43,308 nt of DNA from Pseudobdellovibrionaceae bacterium (lineage in GTDB: Bacteria; Bdellovibrionota; Bdellovibrionia; Bdellovibrionales; UBA1609), in assembly GCA_025354795.1 (NCBI GenBank), contig JANXMF010000076.1, positions 1 through 43,308 of the forward strand, in the 5' to 3' direction. The notes under the pieces are model-generated. The model did no database searches and was not told where the DNA came from. It saw nothing but the letters and a program-made list of their open reading frames with translations. The translations under genes and the position numbers were made by a program. Shown here one piece after another: positions 33,112-41,255 of the stretch (positions are counted from its first letter, which is position 1; each line of letters starts with the position of its first letter).

Positions 33112-34142
33112 GACGTCACCTTTCGCCACAAATTGTGCAAGCCAACTTGGCTCGCCACCGCCAGCACGATCAACGCTTGGATCACCGTGGCCAAGTCGCG
33201 CGAAACAAACCGGGTATCCATATCGAGTTCGAGCGCGCCTTTGGTGAGAGCGCCAAAAAGCAGTGCCGCAAAAACAATTCCCAGCGGCGACTTGCGCCCG
33301 AGTAACGCCACCGCAATTCCGATAAACCCGACGCCTGAGGTAAAGCCTTCGCGGGCCTTGAAGGCAAAGCCCAAAACCGGACTTGCCGCCGCAAGACCTG
33401 CCAACCCTCCGGATATAAACATCGCCAGTATAGTTTGGCGGCCGATGTTCACGCCCGCGCGCGCCGCGACTTGGGGCGCCTCTCCCGCCAGTCGTTGAAA
33501 ATAGCCAAGGCTGGTGCGGCCCATGATAAAGCCATAAATCACGATCAAACACAGGGCCAGTGCCAACGTCCAATTGGCCGGGCTGGTGCCACCGATCCAT
33601 TGGGGCAGAGCACCGATTTGGAAGCCGCCACCGACCACTGCGGTCTCTGGTCCCTGCGACTCGGGATTTTTGAACACCCGCAAGATAAAGAAGCTGGCCA
33701 GACCATAGGCGATAAAATTCAACAAAATCGTGGTGAGCACTTCATGGCAACCGCGCCGCGCCTTCATCCACCCGGCGAGCGCTCCCCACCCTCCGCCCAC
33801 TAAAAATGCCAGGGTCAGTGCCAACGGCAGCGCCACCAGCATCGGTAAGTCGTGGGCCAAAATCCCAATTGCGGCGAGAGCCACTCCCCCCAATGTCATC
33901 TGTCCGTCCGCACCAATATTGAACAGGCCCGCTTGCAGCGCCCACGCCACCGATAGCCCGCTCAGGAGCAAGGGTGTGGCGTAAAAAAGCGAGTAGCCAA
34001 CATCAGTGGCTGAGCCAAACGCGCCCCGCACCAAGACCAAGAAAACATGCCCAGGATTTTCACCCAGAATAGTGGCAAGGGTCAGCGAGAGGGCCAGGCC
34101 TATAAACAAAGAAACAATAGTAACATAGATATGTTTAGGCAT
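33108..34142 (-). CDS. BMP-family ABC importer, permease 1
   Basis: A 344-residue inner-membrane permease with about ten helices. YATPLLLSGLSVAWALQAGLF, followed by NIGADGQMTLGGVALA, is the conserved core of NupP/YufP-type permeases. FKAREGFTSGVGFIGIAVAL is the other strong block. It overlaps the ATPase gene by 8 bp at its 5' end and permease 2 by 4 bp at its 3' end. The two permeases should form a heterodimer. Confidence 0.93.
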   Translation of the reverse strand: MPKHIYVTIVSLFIGLALSLTLATILGENPGHVFLVLVRGAFGSATDVGYSLFYATPLLLSGLSVAWALQAGLFNIGADGQMTLGGVALAAIGILAHDLPMLVALPLALTLAFLVGGGWGALAGWMKARRGCHEVLTTILLNFIAYGLASFFILRVFKNPESQGPETAVVGGGFQIGALPQWIGGTSPANWTLALALCLIVIYGFIMGRTSLGYFQRLAGEAPQVAARAGVNIGRQTILAMFISGGLAGLAAASPVLGFAFKAREGFTSGVGFIGIAVALLGRKSPLGIVFAALLFGALTKGALELDMDTRFVSRDLATVIQALIVLAVASQVGLHNLWRKVTS

Positions 34143-35628
34143 GCGCCACTCCAGTCATCGCCGCCCCGATCTGGGCGCGATTAAACTGCGCGCGCGTAAA
34201 CTCGCCGCTCACCTGGCCGTCATAAAAAACGTAAATCCGGTCGCAGAGTTTCAAAAGCTCATCCAGCTCGCTGCTCAATAGCAAAACGCCAAGGCCTTGG
34301 TTGCGCAGCTCAACCAACTTTCGGTGTAATAAATCGATGGCGCCGAGATCCACGCCACGAGTAGGCTGGTGGCAAATCACGAAGCGGGGCGCGCGCCCTC
34401 CTACCTCGCGCGCAAAAACCAATTTCTGTTGGTTACCGCCGCTCAGACTTGCAACCGGGGCGAGCAAATCACCCGCGCGCACATCGAACTCCTTGGCCCA
34501 AGCAGCCGTGGTGCCCTCGATTGCCGCACGCTTGAAAATATTATGTTTCAGAAACGCAGACTCAAGACCTATTATCATATTGGTGTAACAAGATTCTTCG
34601 AGCCATAGCGCCTGGGCCAGGCGGTCTTCGGGAACCAGGGCGACACCGAGCCCCCGCACCTGTGAGGTGTTTTGCAACTCTTCATCGAAAAGCCGGGCAC
34701 TGCCGTGGAATTCGCGCAAACCCATCAGTGCATCCACCAATTCGCTCTGCCCAGAACCCTCTACTCCGGCGATGCCAACGATTTCTCCGCGCTGAACGTG
34801 AAGCGAAAGGCCAGGCTCAGCGTGCGCATCGCCGACGCGTAACTCGCGCGTCACCAAAGCGGCCTGCCCATGTACCGCGGGCCGGGCTACAGCGAAGTCA
34901 GGCATCGTGCGACCAATCATGGCTTCGACAATTTCGGCCGCCACCGCACCTTTCACTTCGCCCTGCACGATGGAGCGTCCCTGACGCAAAACGCTGTAGG
35001 TGTCGCAAACCGCAAGCACTTCGCCAATTTTGTGCGTGATCAAAATAATGGTGCGGCCGGAGTCTCTGAGCTTGCGTAGCAACACGAAAAATTCTTCGAT
35101 CTCAATCGGTGTGAGCACCGCCGTGGGCTCATCTAAAAAGAGCACCTGGGCCTGGCGAAATAACAATTTCAAAATTTCAACCCGTTGCTTTTGTCCAATC
35201 GAGAGGTCACGCACCAGCGCATCCCAAGGCACACTAAGGTGGCGCATCGGCAGGAGTTCCTCTAACTGCGCAATCGCCTCGGAGCGCCGTAAAACTCCAA
35301 GAGCAGAGCAAACTTCAGCGCCCACTAAAATATTGTCGATGACGGTGGAATTTTCCAGCAAAGTGAAATGCTGTTGCACCATTCCGAGTCCGCGACTGAT
35401 GGCCTCGCGAGCAGAGCGCCACTCGAATTTCTCGCCGCCCACACGAATTTCACCCGAGGTGGGCGGATAAAGCCCGAACAGCACCTTCATCAGGGTTGAC
35501 TTGCCGGCACCGTTTTCGCCCAACACCGCGTGAATACGGCCGGGCGCGAAACGAAACGACACCCGATCCAGCGCCGTGCAATGCGCGAAAGTTTTACTGA
35601 GACCAACGGTTTCCAGCTGCAGACTCAT
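34135..35628 (-). CDS. BMP-family ABC importer, dual ATP-binding protein
   Basis: A 497-residue protein with two ABC domains in one chain, as in sugar/nucleoside importers (RbsA, NupO/YufO). Domain 1 has Walker A GENGAGKSTLMKVL, signature LSIGQKQRVEIL and Walker B VLFLDEPTAV. Domain 2 has a changed P-loop (GVEGSGQSELVDAL), signature LSGGNQQKLVFARE and a Walker B-like FVICHQPTRGVD with His replacing Asp/Glu. This is the usual asymmetric arrangement with one degenerate site. It couples ATP hydrolysis to import. Confidence 0.95.
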   Translation of the reverse strand: MSLQLETVGLSKTFAHCTALDRVSFRFAPGRIHAVLGENGAGKSTLMKVLFGLYPPTSGEIRVGGEKFEWRSAREAISRGLGMVQQHFTLLENSTVIDNILVGAEVCSALGVLRRSEAIAQLEELLPMRHLSVPWDALVRDLSIGQKQRVEILKLLFRQAQVLFLDEPTAVLTPIEIEEFFVLLRKLRDSGRTIILITHKIGEVLAVCDTYSVLRQGRSIVQGEVKGAVAAEIVEAMIGRTMPDFAVARPAVHGQAALVTRELRVGDAHAEPGLSLHVQRGEIVGIAGVEGSGQSELVDALMGLREFHGSARLFDEELQNTSQVRGLGVALVPEDRLAQALWLEESCYTNMIIGLESAFLKHNIFKRAAIEGTTAAWAKEFDVRAGDLLAPVASLSGGNQQKLVFAREVGGRAPRFVICHQPTRGVDLGAIDLLHRKLVELRNQGLGVLLLSSELDELLKLCDRIYVFYDGQVSGEFTRAQFNRAQIGAAMTGVAHA

Positions 35629-35631
35629 GAC

Positions 35632-36642
35632 TCAGTTCATTTTTTTAAGCGTATAAAAATCCGGAACTTTGATCTCGCCGGCAATGATTTTTTTGCGTAT
35701 CTCATCGAGTTTCACTTTGTAGGGTGCGATCAGCTTTTCATTGTTTTCATCGACGGCATAGTCAATGCCATTGTCTTTAAGCCCGAACGAACGCGTACCC
35801 GGAGTGAATTTGCCAGCGGCTTGCTCCTTGATCACATCGTAGACGGCGATATCGACCCGCTTCAGCATACTCGTCGCCACGCGCCCCGGTTTCAACCCGT
35901 TTTGATTGCTGTCGACGCCAATCGCGTAAGCTTGCCTTTCAGCTGCGGCATCAAAAACACCGAGACCCGACGCTCCGGCCGCATGAAAAATAATGTCGAC
36001 CCCGCGACTGTATTGCGACAACGCCAGCTCCTTGCCGCGCCCTGGATTGACCCATGCCGTGCTGTTGACACCGACGTAATTCACATCCACCTCAGCCTTG
36101 GGATTCGCCGCCTTCACGCCCGCGCCAAAGCCCATTTCAAAACGCCGAATCAAAGCAATGTCCATCCCACCGATAAATCCCACCTTGGCCGATTTCGACA
36201 TCAGTCCCGCCAAATATCCAACCAGGTAGCTGCCTTCGTGTTCGGCAAACATCAAAGTGGACACATTTGGCGATTCGACCACGCCATCGACAATCGCAAA
36301 ATGCGTCGCCGGGAATTGTGGCGCCACTTTCTTGACCGCGTCAACTTGCGCGAATCCAATCGCTAGAACCAGCGGATAGCCGCGCTCGGCAAAACTACGC
36401 AATGCCGGTTCAAACGCGGCATCATCAGGAGATTCCACCATCTTAAGCTCAATGCCCAATTCGTCGGCAGCTTTCGTAGCCCCGCGGAAGGCACCGCTAT
36501 TGAATGATTTGTCGTCCTTTCCGCCCTTGTCCAAAACCAACCCAACTTTGAGCTTGTGGGACTCCTGCGCCTGCGGCGCCGATTTGGTACAGGCCGTGCT
36601 CCAAAGCAGCGTTAAAATCACGATTTTAGAGAGTTTATTCAC
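35632..36642 (-). CDS. BMP-family substrate-binding lipoprotein (nucleoside-type)
   Basis: I start at a GTG at 36642, since AGGTGG lies 4 bp upstream and the product then begins with a lipoprotein signal (NKLSKIVILTLLWSTAC). The track start adds 45 residues of noise. The mature part (KVGLVLDKGGKDDKSFNSGA, then AFRGATKAADELG) is the BMP/PnrA-like basic membrane protein fold. Treponema PnrA and Bacillus NupN bind purine or other nucleosides. The length of 336 residues fits. It heads the transporter operon (lipoprotein, ATPase, permease 1, permease 2). Nucleoside specificity is inferred from the family. Confidence 0.92.
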   Translation of the reverse strand: MNKLSKIVILTLLWSTACTKSAPQAQESHKLKVGLVLDKGGKDDKSFNSGAFRGATKAADELGIELKMVESPDDAAFEPALRSFAERGYPLVLAIGFAQVDAVKKVAPQFPATHFAIVDGVVESPNVSTLMFAEHEGSYLVGYLAGLMSKSAKVGFIGGMDIALIRRFEMGFGAGVKAANPKAEVDVNYVGVNSTAWVNPGRGKELALSQYSRGVDIIFHAAGASGLGVFDAAAERQAYAIGVDSNQNGLKPGRVATSMLKRVDIAVYDVIKEQAAGKFTPGTRSFGLKDNGIDYAVDENNEKLIAPYKVKLDEIRKKIIAGEIKVPDFYTLKKMN

Positions 36643-36761
36643 AAGACCACCTATCCGGCTTAGAGAGGGCCTGAAACTACAGCAAACTGATTTAGAAATA
36701 AAGCCTGTCGCCGCTAACGCAGGTGGAAATGACGTTGATTCTAAGTATTTTCGCCTAGAGA

Positions 36762-37616
36762 ATGTCCCCGGTGACAAACAATATCCCTTTCTTATCTGAT
36801 TTTGGCCCGCGTGACGGTCGTCCGCTGATTTTTTTCCATGGTTTTCCTGGATCCCATAAACAAGGAGTAGTGGTGGAGAAATGGGCCGTTAAATTCAATC
36901 TACGCGTTCTTTGCCCTGACCGGCCCGGCTACGGCGAGTCTCTACCCCTGCCTGGCGCGGGCCTGAAGGAATTTATCGCAGGCCTTGAACAGGCGCTTAC
37001 ACTCAAGCAGATCGAGCGCTTCTTTTTGGTCGGAGTCTCAGGCGGCAATCCCGCGGCCCTTTCCGCCGCCGCGTATTTTGGCAATCGGGTGCTAGCCCTG
37101 GGCAGTATCTGCGGATTAGCGCCTTTTACCGAAGCGCGCGATTTTTATCCGCCCTATGCCCGCCGCGGCTTCGACCTTGCCAAACGCACACCTGAGGCTC
37201 TGCTGCGAATGATCACTCAGCAATATGTTAAAAATATTCGGCCCGAAAGTCAGTTAAAAACACTTATCCCTCGACTCACACCTCCCGACCAGAAGGTGCT
37301 ACAAGATCCGGAAACTCTAGCGGCTTTGATGGAGTCCATGGTGCTGGCCCGCAAACAAGGCTCGGCCGGGATCGTCTTTGATCTCAAGAGCTACGTCAAT
37401 CCTTGGCCCTGCCAGCTCGATAAAATCACTTGCCCGTATTATTTGTGGCACGGCCAGCTCGATGTGGTATTGCCTTATGCGATGTCCACCTATGTGCATG
37501 GTCAAGTGCCGCATTCCAAACTGAAGCTATTCCCGGATGAAGGCCACTATTCGCTGCCCATCATGCGTGGCGAAGAAATTTTAAGCGATTTAATCTCCCG
37601 CGCGGAAGGATCATAA
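36762..37616 (+). CDS. Alpha/beta-hydrolase fold protein
   Basis: A 284-residue cytoplasmic hydrolase. PLIFFHGFPGSHKQG is the oxyanion HGxP loop, FFLVGVSGGNPAALSA holds the probable nucleophile Ser in GVSGG, WHGQLDVVLP supplies the Asp and FPDEGHYSLP the His. The substrate is unknown; epoxide, ester and lactone hydrolases share this fold. It starts 119 bp from the divergent BMP lipoprotein gene and its stop is 2 bp before the thioredoxin-TPR gene, so those two form an operon. The ribosome-binding site is weak. Confidence 0.9.
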   Translation: MSPVTNNIPFLSDFGPRDGRPLIFFHGFPGSHKQGVVVEKWAVKFNLRVLCPDRPGYGESLPLPGAGLKEFIAGLEQALTLKQIERFFLVGVSGGNPAALSAAAYFGNRVLALGSICGLAPFTEARDFYPPYARRGFDLAKRTPEALLRMITQQYVKNIRPESQLKTLIPRLTPPDQKVLQDPETLAALMESMVLARKQGSAGIVFDLKSYVNPWPCQLDKITCPYYLWHGQLDVVLPYAMSTYVHGQVPHSKLKLFPDEGHYSLPIMRGEEILSDLISRAEGS

Positions 37617-37618
37617 TT

Positions 37619-39211
37619 ATGTCGAAAGTACTCATGGCCATGGTGTTTTCGCTCCAAGTTCAGGCCGCCTCACGCAGTGGCTCTGCCCTTTCCAGCGAAC
37701 TGAAAAATCAGGAATTCACGGCCTCTTTAAAAGAAGGCTTTCATTTCAATGAAAAGGCCCCCAATTCCCTGTCCCTCGACGGACACCTGCTCAAAGCCAA
37801 AAGTTTAAGCGTGCGAAAGGTGGAATTTAGCGGGTTGCCGCAGGAATTTCAAAGTGGCCGGGCCATGCTTTACGTGTGTGACGACGCGCTGACTTTTTGT
37901 GAAACCCGCGCTCTCGACCTGAAAACGGGAGGCGACGCTAAACTCGCAGCCGCTCAAACCAAGAATGTGAAAACCAAGGTCAATGCTCTGGGCTTTATCG
38001 AAGACAATTTCGCGTATGCAGTGGCCCAAGCCAAAAGCAAAAAACAACTGGTCCTGATCGACTTTGGCGCGCGCTGGTGCCCCAGTTGCGTGCGCCTCGA
38101 GCGCGAGGTTTTTGCCACCGCCGAGTTTAGAAAAGCCAGCAAGGCGATGATCAAACTCCGCCTCGACGCCGATATTTTTGAAAACTCAGTGCTGATGGAT
38201 AAATTCAAAATCGATAGCATTCCTGAGCTCTTAATCCTCACCGCCGATCAAGAAGAGGTTTCGCGTCTAGAAGATTATCAACCGCTCAGTGACATCACCG
38301 CTTTTTTAAATGACGCCGTCGCTAATCCGCAAAGCTTAACCCAGCTCGCCAGTGCCCGCGGTGACACGAAACGCCTGGGCCTGAGACTTTTGGCCGCCAA
38401 ACGCGCCAAGGAGGCGCTGCCTTATTTGGAAAAAGTGCAGCCGCCGCCTCTGGAATTATGGAACGCGCGCTTGGCTATCGCGAAGCCCGATAAAAAAGCC
38501 TACGCCAAAGCTCTTAAAGCTGCGCTCAAGGCCGAGCCGTCGAGTTCGCGTTCGCTCGGCTGGCGCACCCAGTGGATCGACCTCATGGACAATAAGGATG
38601 AAATCAAAAAACTGCGAACCGAGGGCCTGGCTCTGGCCGATACACTCTTGAGCGACGACGCAAAGCTGCGGGAAGCCGTGAAGAGCGAACCTCCCAACGA
38701 GTTTTCTGGTTATGACAAGTTTTTGGTGGCCTTTTACCGCGGCCAACTGGCTGAGGCGGGAGGCCTTTCTCCCGACGAGGCCGCCGCGGGCTGGAAAAAA
38801 TCGGCGGAGGTGATCAAAGGTTTGAACATACCGGTGGCCCGCATCGGCACCGGCATGCGCTATCTTAACGTTTTGGGCATGGCGAAAAATTGGCAAGAAC
38901 TAGAGGAGCTGTCGGCCGCCATGCTTAAGCTGGAACCGAAGAATCCAGAGATTGAGCGCCGCCGGCTCAAAGCCCTTATCGAACTCGGTAGATTTGCCGA
39001 AGCTATTCCGTTGGGCGAAAAGGTTTTGAAGAATTCCTTTGGGCGCAACGAATTTTGGGTCGCCACGCTGCTTGCCGAGGCCTACGTCAAGAGCGAACAC
39101 AAATTGCAGGCCAAGGCTTTGATCTTCCGCTATCTTGGGCGCCATGAGATCAATTGGCCCAATATGGCGTCGTCGCGCAAGACTCTTGAGAAACTACAGG
39201 GAGAGATTTGA
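37619..39211 (+). CDS. Exported thioredoxin-like protein with C-terminal TPR region
   Basis: A 530-residue protein with an N-terminal signal (LMAMVFSLQVQA). Residues about 30-115 form a beta-rich part (VEFSGLPQEFQSGRAMLYVC). Residues about 130-240 form a thioredoxin domain of the DsbD-gamma/thiol-disulfide type with W-C-P-S-C at 153-157 (GARWCPSCVRLEREV). The rest, to about 530, is helical repeat (AKEALPYLEKVQPPPLELWN, LGRFAEAIPLGEKVL). The layout suggests a periplasmic thiol-reducing or folding factor with a protein-binding tail. No DsbD membrane part is visible. It is cotranscribed with the hydrolase. Confidence 0.88.
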   Translation: MSKVLMAMVFSLQVQAASRSGSALSSELKNQEFTASLKEGFHFNEKAPNSLSLDGHLLKAKSLSVRKVEFSGLPQEFQSGRAMLYVCDDALTFCETRALDLKTGGDAKLAAAQTKNVKTKVNALGFIEDNFAYAVAQAKSKKQLVLIDFGARWCPSCVRLEREVFATAEFRKASKAMIKLRLDADIFENSVLMDKFKIDSIPELLILTADQEEVSRLEDYQPLSDITAFLNDAVANPQSLTQLASARGDTKRLGLRLLAAKRAKEALPYLEKVQPPPLELWNARLAIAKPDKKAYAKALKAALKAEPSSSRSLGWRTQWIDLMDNKDEIKKLRTEGLALADTLLSDDAKLREAVKSEPPNEFSGYDKFLVAFYRGQLAEAGGLSPDEAAAGWKKSAEVIKGLNIPVARIGTGMRYLNVLGMAKNWQELEELSAAMLKLEPKNPEIERRRLKALIELGRFAEAIPLGEKVLKNSFGRNEFWVATLLAEAYVKSEHKLQAKALIFRYLGRHEINWPNMASSRKTLEKLQGEI

Positions 39212-39215
39212 AGCT

Positions 39216-39377
39216 TTGAAATCTGGGACACTCGCTTGCCCGATGGTCACACGGGACTTCGCCAGATGCTGCCTTTGTAGCGAGAGCCGTCCCGCCACGG
39301 GCGTCGTAAGCGGGAAGATCGATGCGGTCACAGTCCAAGCTTTATGGGACCAGTTTCTAGAGCACACCAGTCATTGA
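39216..39377 (+). CDS. Possible small cysteine-containing ORF after the thioredoxin gene
   Basis: Between the thioredoxin gene and the convergent yceI gene an open frame of 53 codons runs from a TTG (SD-like AGGGAGAG about 12 bp upstream), with an ATG 9 codons in. It has four cysteines (LACPMVTRDFARCCLCSES) and an ordinary hydrophilic tail (IDAVTVQALWDQFLEH). Its end overlaps the yceI 3' end by 20 bp. It may be real or chance; no family is recognised. Confidence 0.3.
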   Translation: MKSGTLACPMVTRDFARCCLCSESRPATGVVSGKIDAVTVQALWDQFLEHTSH

Positions 39378-39935
39378 GGTTTTAGCAACCTCCGTCTCAG
39401 TGGTGATTTGCACTTCGTCCGCCACCGTGATGCCAGAAAACGTAGGAATATCGATCCCGTAGGCTGAAAGTTTCAACGCGAAAGACGACGAGGCCGTGAT
39501 TTTGCTGTCCGAAGCCTTCAGCTTCATCACCACAGTGATTGGTTTTTCTTTACCATGCAACGTCAGCGTCGCAGGAACGTTAACCTCGCCGCCCGTCTTC
39601 AGCAGGCTCGCCGCAAACTTTGCATCTTTAAAATTCAGCGTGGCTTCTTTAAATTTTTCCACTTCTAAGTACTTTTCTTTCATATGGCGGTCGCGCATGC
39701 CGATGCCGGTCTCAAGACTCGCAAGGTCGACTTTGGCTTGGCCATTGAGCAACACCTGATCTTTATCTTTGGTAAACTTCAAATCGCCAGTGGGGCCAAG
39801 ACCGGTCCCACTGATTTTTAGCGCGGAAGGGCGGCCGATGGCCAGGAACTCAGTTTTTCCCTTAGCGGCTTCCAAAGTGACGGAATGCCCCAGTGAGCCG
39901 AACATTAAAACAAACAATAAACAGGTTTTTGCCAT
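39357..39935 (-). CDS. YceI-family periplasmic lipid-binding protein
   Basis: A 192-residue protein with signal MAKTCLLFVLMFGSLGHS. The mature part is the YceI lipocalin-like barrel: ETGIGMRDRHMKEKYLEVEK is the family signature around the M-R-D-x-H-x-K motif, followed by ATLTLHGKEKPITVVMKL. YceI proteins bind polyisoprenoids or similar amphiphiles in the periplasm. The exact ligand is unknown. The gene lies 100 bp downstream of pgi on the same strand and may share its transcript or have its own promoter. Confidence 0.93.
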   Translation of the reverse strand: MAKTCLLFVLMFGSLGHSVTLEAAKGKTEFLAIGRPSALKISGTGLGPTGDLKFTKDKDQVLLNGQAKVDLASLETGIGMRDRHMKEKYLEVEKFKEATLNFKDAKFAASLLKTGGEVNVPATLTLHGKEKPITVVMKLKASDSKITASSSFALKLSAYGIDIPTFSGITVADEVQITTETEVAKTSMTGVL

Positions 39936-40035
39936 TTTTTTCTCCCCAGTTAACAGGCCCGCCCAAATTAACGTTGGCCCCGAAAATTTTCTACTGAAAA
40001 AATCGCGAATGAAATAATGATTAGGTCGTCAACTC

Positions 40036-41223
40036 TTATGTAATGCGTTCGTTACGTTGCAAGATCTCCTGAGCGTACTTTTTACCGATCTCAACGCCGG
40101 GTTGATCGAAGGCGTTGATCTGCATGGCCTCGGCCACCAGCGCGATCGTCATCTGCCACAACATAAACAGGCCGCCTAAAGTATTTTCATTTAGCTCACC
40201 GATCCGCAAGCTGGTGAAACCAATACCCGAGTCCTCAAGCGAGCGGGCAAACGCCTCGGCTTCGGCCGAGAGAATCTGGCCAAAGGAGGTCGGCGAGCCT
40301 CCGAAGAGTTGGCGCTTGAACTTATCCGTTTCCTGCTCCGCGCCTGTCACCCGATTTAAAAACACAAACTTGTCATGGGCGCCATCAATCAACTGCTGCA
40401 CCACCGAGTGCTGATCGCGTGGCCCCTGGCAGGCCATGGGTGTGCTTGCCCTTGGCGCGGGCTTACCCGAATAGTCGCTCTTTTTGCCGAGTGATTCGCC
40501 CCAGAGCTGCTGCCACCAAGCTCCGAAGCTACCGAGCGCCTCCGAGTAAGTCCACATTTGCGTGACCCACTCTTCGCGCTGCCAGGACTGCAAAGTCGCG
40601 CTGGCCAACTCCACCGCCAGTGGCAGATTCTGCAAGGCCCATGCAGCTCCCTGGCGAAAGCCATCCACATCGAGACCAATTAGTCCCGCAGGCAACATTG
40701 CGGCCGCTGTTAACACCGAAAAGCGCCCCCCTACATTGGGCGGTATCCATAGCGTGTGAACATTTTCGCGCTTAGCCCACTGTTGCAAGGCGCCCTCACC
40801 CGGGCTGGCAACGACAGTACAGCGGGAAAGTTCGAGTCCCTGAGCGTGGAGTTTTTCGATCCACGCCAAAGTTTCCAAAGTCGCGCCGCTTTTTGAAACC
40901 AACACAAAGTGACCGCGCCTTTTTAAACGCTTAAAATCCTGCCAAGCCGTGGGATCGGGTGATTCGAGAAACCCTATCTGTGCCGGGCGCGCGAGGCATT
41001 GCTGAACGACCCGGCTGCCGAGATTGGAACCGCCAATCCCGACGACGAACACCGGCTCGCCGGTGGGAAGACTATTCACGCGGGCTGTGACCGCCGACCA
41101 GTCGTGTTTGAGCTCGGGAATTTTGACAAAGCCGGCTTCATACCGGCGCATGACCGCGGGCCAAAGTTCGGTCAATTTTGCGGCCAGTTGGGCATCGCCC
41201 GCGCGCGAGTGAATTTGAATCAT
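40036..41223 (-). CDS. pgi: Glucose-6-phosphate isomerase
   Basis: A 395-residue isomerase interconverting glucose-6-phosphate and fructose-6-phosphate. I use the ATG at 41223; the track's preceding TTG and GTG codons have no supporting site. SIS-fold motifs are VVGIGGSNLGSRVVQ, VLVSKSGATLETLAW, GGRFSVLTAAAMLPAGLIGL and FGQILSAEAEAFARSLEDSG. It is shorter than the 450-550-residue standard enzymes and lacks their extended N-terminal and C-terminal arms, as in some compact bacterial Pgi forms. The active-site signatures are intact, so I regard it as functional. Confidence 0.92.
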   Translation of the reverse strand: MIQIHSRAGDAQLAAKLTELWPAVMRRYEAGFVKIPELKHDWSAVTARVNSLPTGEPVFVVGIGGSNLGSRVVQQCLARPAQIGFLESPDPTAWQDFKRLKRRGHFVLVSKSGATLETLAWIEKLHAQGLELSRCTVVASPGEGALQQWAKRENVHTLWIPPNVGGRFSVLTAAAMLPAGLIGLDVDGFRQGAAWALQNLPLAVELASATLQSWQREEWVTQMWTYSEALGSFGAWWQQLWGESLGKKSDYSGKPAPRASTPMACQGPRDQHSVVQQLIDGAHDKFVFLNRVTGAEQETDKFKRQLFGGSPTSFGQILSAEAEAFARSLEDSGIGFTSLRIGELNENTLGGLFMLWQMTIALVAEAMQINAFDQPGVEIGKKYAQEILQRNERIT

Positions 41224-41255
41224 CACCAAGACATAGCAGCCTGAAACGGATTCGT

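Noticed and set aside
33112-33600. N-terminal extension of the permease 2 ORF (MDRWHQPGQ...)
   Set aside because: It overlaps permease 1 out of frame; the ATGA start at 33111 gives a standard permease.
35530-36366. 278-codon plus-strand ORF opposite the BMP lipoprotein
   Set aside because: It is antisense to a clear BMP gene, His/Arg-rich, and has no domain or ribosome-binding site.
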